This document shows, in pieces, positions 50,411 through 58,552 of a stretch of DNA of 64,000 bases. The translations under genes were made by a program, and so were the position numbers. The stretch is from Oscillospiraceae bacterium (GTDB taxonomy: Bacteria > Bacillota > Clostridia > Oscillospirales > CAG-272), in contig SVTO01000007.1 in the NCBI GenBank assembly GCA_015063745.1, positions 1 through 64,000 on the forward strand. The letters run 5' to 3'. Under the pieces are notes generated by a model, which did no database searches, had not been told where the DNA came from, and saw only the letters and a program-made list of their open reading frames with translations. Position 1 is the first letter of the stretch. Each line of letters begins with the position of its first letter.

Positions 50411-53143
50411 ATGGCCACTGAAAAGAACAGAATCATGAAAAGAAGTACTGCATTCATTATGGCAGTCATAATGATATTGGAACTTGTTTCTCTGCATATC
50501 ACAGCATCATCCGAAGAACCCACTCCCGAGCAGATTTCTGCTGTAAGAGAACAGCGTCTTCCCACCAGCACGCCCAGACCGGAAATAATGCTGCTGGCAG
50601 ATATTCCTGCGGAGGATGTTGCCCTTTCCACTAAGCTGTATAACGACCTGTTGGGTTATGATCCGGAGCTGTTTCTGATGAGTGATGAAGGGATCAAACA
50701 TCTCTGGTTTTACTGGGATGATGTGGGTACCGATGAGGAACTGGCCTATCTGAAATCCCTTGCGGCGGAGATCACCGAAGACTGCAGCGGCGTGGAGGAT
50801 AAGATTTTTGCCGTTGCCAAGTATCTTGCCCAGAATGTCGGATATGACTATGACTATCTGGAATCCCTGGATGTTTCGCAGCTGGCTGTGAACCCATGGG
50901 ATGTACTGATGAAACAGGCAACCGTATGTGAAGGCTATGCCCGAACCACTGCAGCGCTGCTTCAGTGTCTGGATATTCCCTGCGTATGTGCCTATTCCCC
51001 CAACCATGTGTGGAATATTGCCTATACCGGCGAACGTTGGATGCTGTTTGACACAACCTGGATGACCAACGGCAGATACGAAAACGGTATACTGACCCTG
51101 TCCGATGTAGTGTCTCTGGATTGGTATGACTTCACCATAGAACAGGCAAACGGAAACGGAAACCATACCATTGAAGAAACGGACCTGTGTGTCATTGACG
51201 GTGTACTGACCAAATTCCCGTGCTATACGGAAAAGACCTCCGTTGCTCTCCCCACTACGGTGGAAGAGATCGGTGACTATGCGTATATAACCAGAGAAAA
51301 CTGCGATATTGAAGTTGTTTACATCCCCTCGTCCCTGAAGAATATCGGTGAGGTTGCCTTCTATTACGGTGATCCGCTGAAGACCATCTATTACCAGGGT
51401 ACAGAAGATGCGTTCTCCAATATCACGATCGAAAGATGGAACTCCAATTTCACATCATGCAGCGATATCCGGTATCTGGATGAAGTTTCCGCACCGTATA
51501 TCACAAAGCATCCGGCTGATGTCAATATGGGAAAAGGCAATTCCGTAACTTTATCCGCAGAAGCAGCCGTTGATACCGGTACACTCACCTATCAGTGGTA
51601 TAAAGCGGCAAGCCGCACCAACAAAACCGGTACACCGATCGACGGTGCCGTTACCACCAGTCTTACCGTTGCCGGTGACAATGTGGGCGAGTACTATTAC
51701 TATATGGAAGCGACGGTAACTGCCGCTGCTTTCTCAGGCGTCAAGACCAAAACCGTAAAAACCGTACCGTGTCAGGTTCGTGTTTTTGAAACTGTACCTT
51801 CTTCGGTGATTCGTGTCGGTCCCGCAGCACTTATGTATATCTATACGGGAAGCCAAACTGTGGAAATTGAAGGTTCCGGCGAAGTGTCCGCCAACTGGTG
51901 GGACATTCCGTACAGCAGCACAGTATATATCGATAAAGATATCACTTCCATTGCAGATCCGATAAATACATTCAAGTACACCGCCGGAGTGGTGGTAGAA
52001 GAGGGAAGTGCGCATTACAAGAGCGATTCTGCCGGTGCACTGTATGATCTGGATACGGCAACATTCCTGGTGCTGCCCTACTACGCTTCTGCAACCGAGC
52101 TGGTTGTGCCGGAAGGTATCAGGCACATTGCCGCCGGGGCGATCGGAAAGACATTAACTTCGATCGTACTTCCCGGAACACTCGAAACAATAGGGGGGCC
52201 CCTTGTACCGACAAACAGACTTACCCATCTCTCGTTGTCCTCGGAAAGTACAAACTTCTACATTGATGAATACGGTGCACTGATCGATAAGGCAGGGAAG
52301 CGGATTGTATGTTTCCCCTCTTCATCTGCTGACTTCTACAATCCTCTGGAACAGTACATTATGCCCGATGGTATTCTGTATATAGAAGATTTTGCATTTG
52401 AGTTTGCGAATATCAGATCTGTTGTATTCAATGATGATCTGATCTCCATAGGCAAGTGTGCTTTTTATAACAACAGCAGATCCACCACATTTGAATTTCC
52501 GGCCACACTCAAGAGCATCGGAGAATCAGCCTTTGCCTATAACCAGTATCTGACGAAAGTGTATTTCCGTGGGGATGCTCCCGAAAAATGGGGAACGCAA
52601 ATGTTTCAACTGTGGGACAATTACGATCCGGTGGAGATCTACTACGCCGACACCGCCTCCGGTTGGTCTACTCCCACCTGGACCCACCCCGACGATCCTT
52701 CCACAACCTACACCACTCATCCCTATGATACCGGTGACATTACCGTAATTTCCGTAAGCGTTGCATACACCGTATACAAACAGGTCGTAACGCTGCCGGA
52801 TAACGGTGCAGCCTGCCGTGTGGGATACCTGAAGAACGGTGTCTATACGGCGCTGACCGGTGTACGGAATACGGACGGCAGTTACAGCTTTACCGTACCC
52901 GACGGTATCACCGAGGTGCTGGCGGTAGTTGCAGGTGACGTGGACGGTGACGGTGACGTGGATACAGCGGATGCCAAAGCCCTTGCCGGATCCCTGATGC
53001 CCTCCGGAATGGCGTTGAGCGCAGCTGAACAGTTCGCCGCGGACATCAATCTGAACGGCAAGCTGAATTCCGCCGATAGAGTTCTGCTCTCCCGCAGCCT
53101 GCTGGATGAAAGCCACGCAATGTATAAGGCTCTGCAGTGGTAA
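50411..53143 (+). CDS. Secreted transglutaminase-like / Ig-like / BspA-type leucine-rich / dockerin-like protein, copy 1
   Basis: 910 residues. Signal peptide (~10-36). Residues ~60-270 form a transglutaminase-like domain with Cys in ATVCEGYARTTAAL, His in SPNHVWNIAY and Asp in LFDTTWMT. A short BspA-type leucine-rich segment follows, then an Ig-like domain (~375-470, LTYQWYKAASRTNKTG), a second leucine-rich segment (TELVVPEGIRHIAAGAIG; FEFPATLKSIGESAFAYN), and a dockerin-like Ca-binding pair at the end (GDVDGDGDVDTADAKAL; DINLNGKLNSADRVLL). AGGAGG site and own promoter. Probably a surface or secreted protein that crosslinks or binds host or wall peptides. Confidence 0.9.
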   Translation: MATEKNRIMKRSTAFIMAVIMILELVSLHITASSEEPTPEQISAVREQRLPTSTPRPEIMLLADIPAEDVALSTKLYNDLLGYDPELFLMSDEGIKHLWFYWDDVGTDEELAYLKSLAAEITEDCSGVEDKIFAVAKYLAQNVGYDYDYLESLDVSQLAVNPWDVLMKQATVCEGYARTTAALLQCLDIPCVCAYSPNHVWNIAYTGERWMLFDTTWMTNGRYENGILTLSDVVSLDWYDFTIEQANGNGNHTIEETDLCVIDGVLTKFPCYTEKTSVALPTTVEEIGDYAYITRENCDIEVVYIPSSLKNIGEVAFYYGDPLKTIYYQGTEDAFSNITIERWNSNFTSCSDIRYLDEVSAPYITKHPADVNMGKGNSVTLSAEAAVDTGTLTYQWYKAASRTNKTGTPIDGAVTTSLTVAGDNVGEYYYYMEATVTAAAFSGVKTKTVKTVPCQVRVFETVPSSVIRVGPAALMYIYTGSQTVEIEGSGEVSANWWDIPYSSTVYIDKDITSIADPINTFKYTAGVVVEEGSAHYKSDSAGALYDLDTATFLVLPYYASATELVVPEGIRHIAAGAIGKTLTSIVLPGTLETIGGPLVPTNRLTHLSLSSESTNFYIDEYGALIDKAGKRIVCFPSSSADFYNPLEQYIMPDGILYIEDFAFEFANIRSVVFNDDLISIGKCAFYNNSRSTTFEFPATLKSIGESAFAYNQYLTKVYFRGDAPEKWGTQMFQLWDNYDPVEIYYADTASGWSTPTWTHPDDPSTTYTTHPYDTGDITVISVSVAYTVYKQVVTLPDNGAACRVGYLKNGVYTALTGVRNTDGSYSFTVPDGITEVLAVVAGDVDGDGDVDTADAKALAGSLMPSGMALSAAEQFAADINLNGKLNSADRVLLSRSLLDESHAMYKALQW

Positions 53144-53187
53144 ACCGCAAATCAAAGGACATTTCTGTACGATAACAGAATAACCGG

Positions 53188-53225
53188 AACCGGAGAAGAT
53201 CTGTGATGGATTTTCTCCGGTTTTT
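53188..53225 (+). terminator. Terminator after copy 1
   Basis: AACCGGAGAA (53188-53197) pairs with TTCTCCGGTT (53213-53222) followed by a T run. Confidence 0.87.
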
Positions 53226-53254
53226 GCCTGCAGCGGAAATATTTCCGCAGGGGA

Positions 53255-53283
53255 TTGCATTCTCTGCATTTTCATGGTAAAAT
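53255..53283 (+). promoter_or_regulatory. Promoter of second transglutaminase-like gene
   Basis: TTGCAT (53255-53260), 17 bases, TAAAAT (53278-53283); spacer shares TTTCATGG with the first copy's promoter, so the duplication included the control region. Confidence 0.8.
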
Positions 53284-53354
53284 GTTCTTGGAAATATCTC
53301 CGGGAGCAATAATATTCCGGTTCTGACATAACGCTGTTTTATCAGGAGGAAACA

Positions 53355-56090
53355 ATGACCGCCGAAAAAAACGGTATCATCAAGCGCAGTGTTGCACTTA
53401 TTCTGATTCTCATAATGGGAATCCTGCTTCTGCCGGTATCTGCGGACACCCCCGAGGACATCCCGCCGGTGGAACCCATCGAACAGCCGGACAGACTGCC
53501 TACCAATACCCCCCGTCCGCAGATCATGCTGTATGCCCAGACGGTTACAGCCGAAAGTGCGGCCTTGTCTGCGGAACTGTACAACAATTTTCTGAACTGT
53601 GATCCGGAACTGTTTCTGCTGACCGAAACGGGTATCAGAAATCTGGGTTGGTATGCAACGGCAACGGATGCGCAGCAGGCCTACGTACAGGCTTATGCGG
53701 ATGCCATCGCCGCCGGATGTGAAACAACGGACGAAAAAATTTACGCCGTTGTGGAATATGTCTGCAAAAACATCGGCTACGACAACGACTATTACATCCA
53801 CCATACCAAGGAATACTGGGAAATGGCGCTGCACCCTTGGAATGTACTGGAAACCGGCGCAACGGTTTGCGAAGGTTATGCCAGAGTTACCGCAGCCTTG
53901 CTCCAATGTCTGGGTATCCCCTGCGTGTACGTACTTGCGCCCAACCATGCATGGAACATGGCATACAACGGGGAGCGGTGGATGCTGATTGATACCACAT
54001 GGATCTCCGGCAGTACCTATGAATACGGCGTGCTGAACAAATCCGACGATATGTGGATGGAGTGGTATGACTTCACCATCGAACAGGCCAACGCGGAGTA
54101 CAGCCATACCATTACCCAACTGCCCATCAGCATATCCGATGGTGAACTGACCAATTTCCCCTATTATACCAGGCAGAACCACGCAGTCCTCCCCGCCAGC
54201 GTAAACACGATCAAAGCCAGAATCACCACAACAAACGGTGTGCTCAAAAGCATATACCTGCCGAAATCGGTAACAAAAATTGCCACAAGCTCCTTCTACT
54301 ATGGCAATGTTCTGGAAACGGTTTACTATGAAGGTACGGAAGCGGCGTTTTCCGACATTACAATAGAAAATTATAACGCAACGCTCACAGCCTGTACGGA
54401 TATCCGGTATCTGGATGAAGTGTCCGCCCCCGTGCTTGTGAGCCAGCCCCCCGATCAGTATACCGGTATCGGAGAATCCGTGGTTCTGGAAGCGGCGGTA
54501 TCCGGGGAGTCGGATGTGCTGACCTATCAGTGGTACGAAACAACGGCCAGGGACAACAGTACCGGCAAAGCCATTTCCGGCGCTGTAAATCCCATTTTCC
54601 GTTTTACTGCCGACACCGTTGGCGAAAAGTATTATTTTCTGGAAGTCACCCGTACAAATCCCCTCGTAAGCGGAACCCAGTCCAAGTCTGTCAGAACCAC
54701 ACCGTGTAAGGTGCGCGTATTTGAAGAAAAACCCTCTGTGGTGATCCGTGTGGGCAGCGGGGCTGTGATGTACGTGCTTTCCGTCAGCAAGACCGTGTAT
54801 ATCGAAGGTGCGGGAGATGTTTTCGTAAACTGGTGGGATGTACCTGCATCGAGTACGGTGTATATCGATAAGGATATCACCGCTATCGCAGACGGAACGC
54901 TCTGCTTCTATCGGACCAAAGCGGTTGTGGTGGAAGAAGACAATGCCCGGTATCGGAGCGATGCATCCGGTGCGCTGTACGATATGCAGGAAGGTGTGAT
55001 GCTGATTTTTCCCATGAATGCATCCACAACAGAGCTGGTTGTACCGGAAGGAATCAAAACCATTCCGGCCGAAGCCATCAGAGGCAATGTGGAAAGACTC
55101 GTTCTGCCCGGCAGTCTGGAAACGATCGACGGTTATCTGGTGGAAAACAATCATCTGACAAAAATCCGCTTCTCTTCCGGTAATCCCCGTTTTTATGTGG
55201 ATTCCTACGGCGCGCTGATTGATAAAATCGACGGTCGGATTGTTGCATTTGCATCAGGCGCAACATCCACAAGCAAGCCCCTTGAGCAGTACATTTTCCC
55301 CGACGGTATCCGGTATTTGGAAGACAAGGCATTCATGTATGCGCAGATCCGGTCTTTTGTGTTCAATGACGACGTGATTGCTATCGGTGAAAAGTGCTTC
55401 TATAATAATAATGTAATCAGCACATATGAATTTCCATCCACGCTGAAAAGCATCGGAAATGCTGCACTGGCCTATAATCAGCAATTGAAAGAAGTGTATT
55501 TCCGCGGAGATGCGCCCGAAGAATGGGGAACGGAAATGATGATGCTGTGGACTGGTTACGAACAGCCGGTGATCTACTACTCCGACACCGCATCCGGCTG
55601 GTCCACCCCCTATTGGACACACCCCGATGATTCTTCCACCGTATACAAAGCCTATCCCTACGATACCGGCGATATTTCCGTAATATCCGTCGGCGTGCCC
55701 TATACGGTATACGAACAGGTTGTAACGGTGCCGAATAACGGTGTGGTCTGTCGGGTAGGATATCTGAAAAAAGGTGTTTACACCGCTGTGAAGGGTATAA
55801 AAAATTCCGATGGCAGCTACAGTTTCACTATCCCGGATAACCGGAATGAAGCATTGGTAGTATTTATCGGTGATGTGAACGGCGACGGCGCGGTGGATCT
55901 GGCAGATACTACTGCACTTGGCAAAGCCCTTCTGCCCGTAAGCAGAGAAGCACACACGGAATTGACCATCGAGCAGCAGTTTGCCGCAGACATCAACCTG
56001 AACGGAAATCTGAACTCCGCCGATAAGGTACTGCTCTCCCGCAGTCTGCTGGGCAAGAACCATATCATGTATAAAGCTTTCAAATGGTAG
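53355..56090 (+). CDS. Secreted transglutaminase-like / Ig-like / BspA-type leucine-rich / dockerin-like protein, copy 2
   Basis: 911-residue paralog of the preceding gene, same order of domains and similar along the whole length. Catalytic triad conserved: Cys in ATVCEGYARVTAAL, His in APNHAWNMAY, Asp in LIDTTWIS. Ig-like domain LTYQWYETTARDNSTG; leucine-rich TELVVPEGIKTIPAEAIR; terminal dockerin-like pair GDVNGDGAVDLADTTAL and DINLNGNLNSADKVLL. The N-terminal signal (~14-33) differs most. Tandem duplication with separate promoter and terminator, so the two can be expressed independently. Confidence 0.9.
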   Translation: MTAEKNGIIKRSVALILILIMGILLLPVSADTPEDIPPVEPIEQPDRLPTNTPRPQIMLYAQTVTAESAALSAELYNNFLNCDPELFLLTETGIRNLGWYATATDAQQAYVQAYADAIAAGCETTDEKIYAVVEYVCKNIGYDNDYYIHHTKEYWEMALHPWNVLETGATVCEGYARVTAALLQCLGIPCVYVLAPNHAWNMAYNGERWMLIDTTWISGSTYEYGVLNKSDDMWMEWYDFTIEQANAEYSHTITQLPISISDGELTNFPYYTRQNHAVLPASVNTIKARITTTNGVLKSIYLPKSVTKIATSSFYYGNVLETVYYEGTEAAFSDITIENYNATLTACTDIRYLDEVSAPVLVSQPPDQYTGIGESVVLEAAVSGESDVLTYQWYETTARDNSTGKAISGAVNPIFRFTADTVGEKYYFLEVTRTNPLVSGTQSKSVRTTPCKVRVFEEKPSVVIRVGSGAVMYVLSVSKTVYIEGAGDVFVNWWDVPASSTVYIDKDITAIADGTLCFYRTKAVVVEEDNARYRSDASGALYDMQEGVMLIFPMNASTTELVVPEGIKTIPAEAIRGNVERLVLPGSLETIDGYLVENNHLTKIRFSSGNPRFYVDSYGALIDKIDGRIVAFASGATSTSKPLEQYIFPDGIRYLEDKAFMYAQIRSFVFNDDVIAIGEKCFYNNNVISTYEFPSTLKSIGNAALAYNQQLKEVYFRGDAPEEWGTEMMMLWTGYEQPVIYYSDTASGWSTPYWTHPDDSSTVYKAYPYDTGDISVISVGVPYTVYEQVVTVPNNGVVCRVGYLKKGVYTAVKGIKNSDGSYSFTIPDNRNEALVVFIGDVNGDGAVDLADTTALGKALLPVSREAHTELTIEQQFAADINLNGNLNSADKVLLSRSLLGKNHIMYKAFKW

Positions 56091-56119
56091 AACACGGTCT
56101 GAGGGAAACGAAATAAAAG

Positions 56120-56158
56120 AAAACAGACGGAATCCGGTGAAAAGATTCCGTCTGTTTT
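56120..56158. terminator. Bidirectional terminator between copy 2 and the mini-lipoprotein
   Basis: AAAACAGACGGAATC (56120-56134) pairs perfectly with GATTCCGTCTGTTTT (56144-56158). Confidence 0.9.
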
Positions 56159-56173
56159 GTGTCTGTCCGTGAA

Positions 56174-56281
56174 TTATTCGGCAGTTGTTTCGGTCTCAGT
56201 TTCGATTTCATCGGATGCATTGCAGGCTGCCAGCTGCAGAAGCATTGCAGAAAGCAGCAGGGTGCTTATGAACTTTTTCAT
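56174..56281 (-). CDS. 35-residue lipoprotein (mini-lipoprotein or truncated relic)
   Basis: MKKFISTLLLSAMLLQLAAC is a complete lipoprotein signal with lipobox LAAC at residues 17-20, then only 15 more residues (an acidic Thr/Glu linker ending TETTAE) before TAA. AAAGGAGAG lies upstream and a perfect terminator downstream, so it looks expressed. Linkers of this composition normally lead into a large domain (compare oppA and the 932-residue lipoprotein in this window), which suggests a 3' deletion, though a genuine small lipoprotein is possible. Confidence 0.65.
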   Translation of the reverse strand: MKKFISTLLLSAMLLQLAACNASDEIETETETTAE

Positions 56282-56483
56282 GATTACAGCACTCTCCTTT
56301 GGAAAAATAAAATGATAATATATGCAGGATATTATTATTTTAGCACAATCCGAAAGTTCGTCTATAGGCAAATCAGAGAAAAAAACGGAAGAAAACCGTT
56401 AATATGCACAATTCGGGGGGGGGGCTGATGGAAATTGCAGCACAGTGAACGAAACGACGGCCGGATAGGAAGTGCTGTCCTGC

Positions 56484-56512
56484 AAAAAAACCGGAATCAT
56501 TGAGGTTCCGGT
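56484..56512 (-). terminator. Terminator of the small membrane protein gene
   Basis: ACCGGAA (56490-56496) pairs with TTCCGGT (56506-56512); seven T residues follow on the minus strand. Confidence 0.8.
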
Positions 56513-56535
56513 GGGGTGTTTTTGTATTTTGAAAT

Positions 56536-56880
56536 TCAGAAAATAATATGCAGCCGGTCGAATACCAGATCCCACAATTCCATAAGCGGCAGAGCAAGAA
56601 TGACAGCAGAGACGATCTGCAGACAACATATCGTTTTGGTGAAGGCAAACTTTGCCGCAGCTTTGGTGTGCAGAACCACAAGAATACAGAATACCGCAAA
56701 ATCCAGAATTGCCGTGACGGCACAGAAGGGGAGAAACCGCGGATACTGCAGGAGAACGGAACCGCCGTCCAGAGAAAGCGCCAAGCCGATCCCCAGTATC
56801 TGCAGCAGACAAATGCAGCCGAAGCTGACGGAAAGTGCATAGAACAGGGTAAAGGCGATGACGAGAACAGTTCTTTTCAT
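56536..56880 (-). CDS. Small hydrophobic membrane protein, unknown
   Basis: 114 residues with three hydrophobic segments (~4-36, 49-70, 80-100), basic residues between the second and third (HTKAAAKFAFTK). No family recognised. It lies 54 bases after the desulfidase-family gene. No ribosome site precedes the ATG; instead a TATAAA ends five bases... close before it (56889-56884), so it may be read from a nearly leaderless mRNA or by coupling. A clean terminator behind it supports a real gene. Confidence 0.55.
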   Translation of the reverse strand: MKRTVLVIAFTLFYALSVSFGCICLLQILGIGLALSLDGGSVLLQYPRFLPFCAVTAILDFAVFCILVVLHTKAAAKFAFTKTICCLQIVSAVILALPLMELWDLVFDRLHIIF

Positions 56881-56934
56881 TATTTATAACAGGCCGGTAC
56901 CGGAGTCTGACAAACCGTACCGAACGGTATCTCC

Positions 56935-58206
56935 TTATTTCGAAAGCATAATTTTGATAATCTCCGAGTCCGTCTTGCGCATACCGTCCACAGCCAGACG
57001 GCTGACATTGCGGATCGTGTTTTCCACACCCTTGCTGACAATGCCGTCCCCGTCATAGAACTGACTGCCTTCACGGAACATCTGCATACCCAGAATCCCC
57101 GCTTCCACAGCAGAGGCGATCTTGGCAGCACAGCTTGCTTTTGCACCGTCGCAGATCACACCGGAATTGATGGCCAGCGCATTGACGATCGTGTGTGCGA
57201 TTTCCCGGAACTTGCCGCCGTACAGATAAGTGATCCCGGCCGCCGCACCGCATCCTGCGCTTATGACACCGCAGTAGGCACTGAGGGGACCGATTCCGCT
57301 TTTCAGATGCAGCGTCACAAGATTGGATACCGCCAGCGCCCGGTAGAGCATATCCTCGGATACACCAAGCTCCTTTGCGTAAATCACAACGGGAACGGAA
57401 GCCGTGATCCCCTGATTGCCGGAGCCGGAATTGATCACAACCGGCTTTTCGCATCCGCCCATACGGGCATCGGAAGCAGCGGCGGCATAGGCTTTGGCCC
57501 GGGTGATGACATCGTTTTCTCTGGTGTTCAGAATCACCTGACCGATACGTGCACCGTAGTTCCCGCGCAGACCTTCTTCCGCAATCGCCATATTGCAGGA
57601 GATCTGCCGGTCAAAAATACGCTTGACATCGGCTGTATTCAGCGTGTCGGCAAATTCCGCGATCTGTTCCACGGAGAGAAGCGCTTTTTCTTCCGCATTG
57701 TCGGGCACATCGGTTTCCGTATTGCGGCTGTAAACGGTTTCACCGTCATGCCGGATGCAGACAATATTGGTGTGATCCCCGGCGATACGGCATACCGCTT
57801 CATGACCACCGGCGGAGAGGGTGATGAAAATATCGAAAAGCGCACCGGAATCGGATTCCCGCACGGAAAATTCCGCTTTCTGCAGATAGTCGGCGATCTG
57901 TCCGCGCTGCTGTTCGGAGACCTTGCTGATCACCAGCAACTCTTCCTCCGGTTCACCGGCAATGATCCCGGCCGCCGCAGCCGCAGCCAGACCGTAAAGT
58001 CCGCCCGTATTGGGTACGATCACGCTTTTTACATTTTTGATGATATTGGCGCTGACGCAGATATCCACTTTTTCGGGAAGTACACCCAGCTCCTTTGCCG
58101 CAGTAGCAGCCGCATAGGCAACAGCAATCGGTTCGGTGCATCCCATAGCCGGAACCAGTTCCCGTTCCAGCAGACGTACATAGGTGTTATATATGTTTTT
58201 TTCCAT
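56935..58206 (-). CDS. L-cysteine desulfidase / UPF0597 (serine dehydratase-like) family protein
   Basis: 423 residues. MGCTEPIAVAYAAA at the start (Cys23), NSGSGNQGITASVPV, and CDGAKASCAAK near the end, with C-x6-C. These cysteines correspond to the [4Fe-4S] ligands of the cysteine desulfidase family, which releases H2S, ammonia and pyruvate from L-cysteine. Bacterial members (YhaM/CdsB type) are anaerobic cysteine-degrading enzymes. Good promoter, TTGCAA-17-TATAAT, and a GAGGT ribosome site. Soluble; length typical. Confidence 0.88.
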   Translation of the reverse strand: MEKNIYNTYVRLLERELVPAMGCTEPIAVAYAAATAAKELGVLPEKVDICVSANIIKNVKSVIVPNTGGLYGLAAAAAAGIIAGEPEEELLVISKVSEQQRGQIADYLQKAEFSVRESDSGALFDIFITLSAGGHEAVCRIAGDHTNIVCIRHDGETVYSRNTETDVPDNAEEKALLSVEQIAEFADTLNTADVKRIFDRQISCNMAIAEEGLRGNYGARIGQVILNTRENDVITRAKAYAAAASDARMGGCEKPVVINSGSGNQGITASVPVVIYAKELGVSEDMLYRALAVSNLVTLHLKSGIGPLSAYCGVISAGCGAAAGITYLYGGKFREIAHTIVNALAINSGVICDGAKASCAAKIASAVEAGILGMQMFREGSQFYDGDGIVSKGVENTIRNVSRLAVDGMRKTDSEIIKIMLSK

Positions 58207-58552
58207 AAATATACCTCGTGCGGTTCATTTGACATTATTATAACAGAGAATAGCGAATTTTGCAATATGGAAAAAGCCTCCCGGATAAAAGCGGGTTCAG
58301 GAACTGTTTTATATTGCGTTTGTCTTTTTTTTATATATAACTTAACCGAAAAAAACAACATTCCATCCAAGGAGGTACATCATGAAAAACGGTACGGTAT
58401 GTATTTTTCAACCTGTGATGTACCGTTTTGGGTGAAAGCCCCGTCACGAAAGTATATTCTTCTGAAGAACCCCGTCCGATCGTATTGACAAAAGCACGCT
58501 TGCCGGGTATAATTAAACTAACCATAAAATCCACGAAAGAAAAGGTAACGAT
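58207..58552. promoter_or_regulatory. Divergent region between desulfidase-family gene and pepF
   Basis: 346 bp. Minus promoter for the desulfidase gene: TTGCAA (58265-58260), 17, TATAAT (58242-58237). Plus strand: weak TTGCGT (58314-58319), 16, TATAAC (58336-58341), then a strong ribosome site and a 17-codon ORF (58382-58435) inside alternative hairpins, then the pepF promoter TTGACA (58485-58490), 17, TATAAT (58508-58513). Confidence 0.75.
58382..58435 (+). CDS. Possible 17-residue leader peptide upstream of pepF
   Basis: ATG with a near-perfect AAGGAGGT site five bases upstream encodes MKNGTVCIFQPVMYRFG. The RNA around it can form two exclusive stems: GGTACATCA (58374-58382, covering ribosome site and start) with TGATGTACC (58416-58424), or AAAACGGTAC (58386-58395) with GTACCGTTTT (58420-58429). 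That is the layout of a translation-controlled leader. Too short to prove by coding statistics. Confidence 0.4.
   Translation: MKNGTVCIFQPVMYRFG

Noticed and set aside
53046..55154. Minus-strand frame of 702 codons opposite the second transglutaminase-like gene
   Set aside because: Antisense to a protein with clear domains and its own promoter and ribosome site.
50411..56090. Cellulosome components
   Set aside because: Dockerin-like repeats are present but no cohesin or cellulase lies in the window; the catalytic domain is transglutaminase-like.
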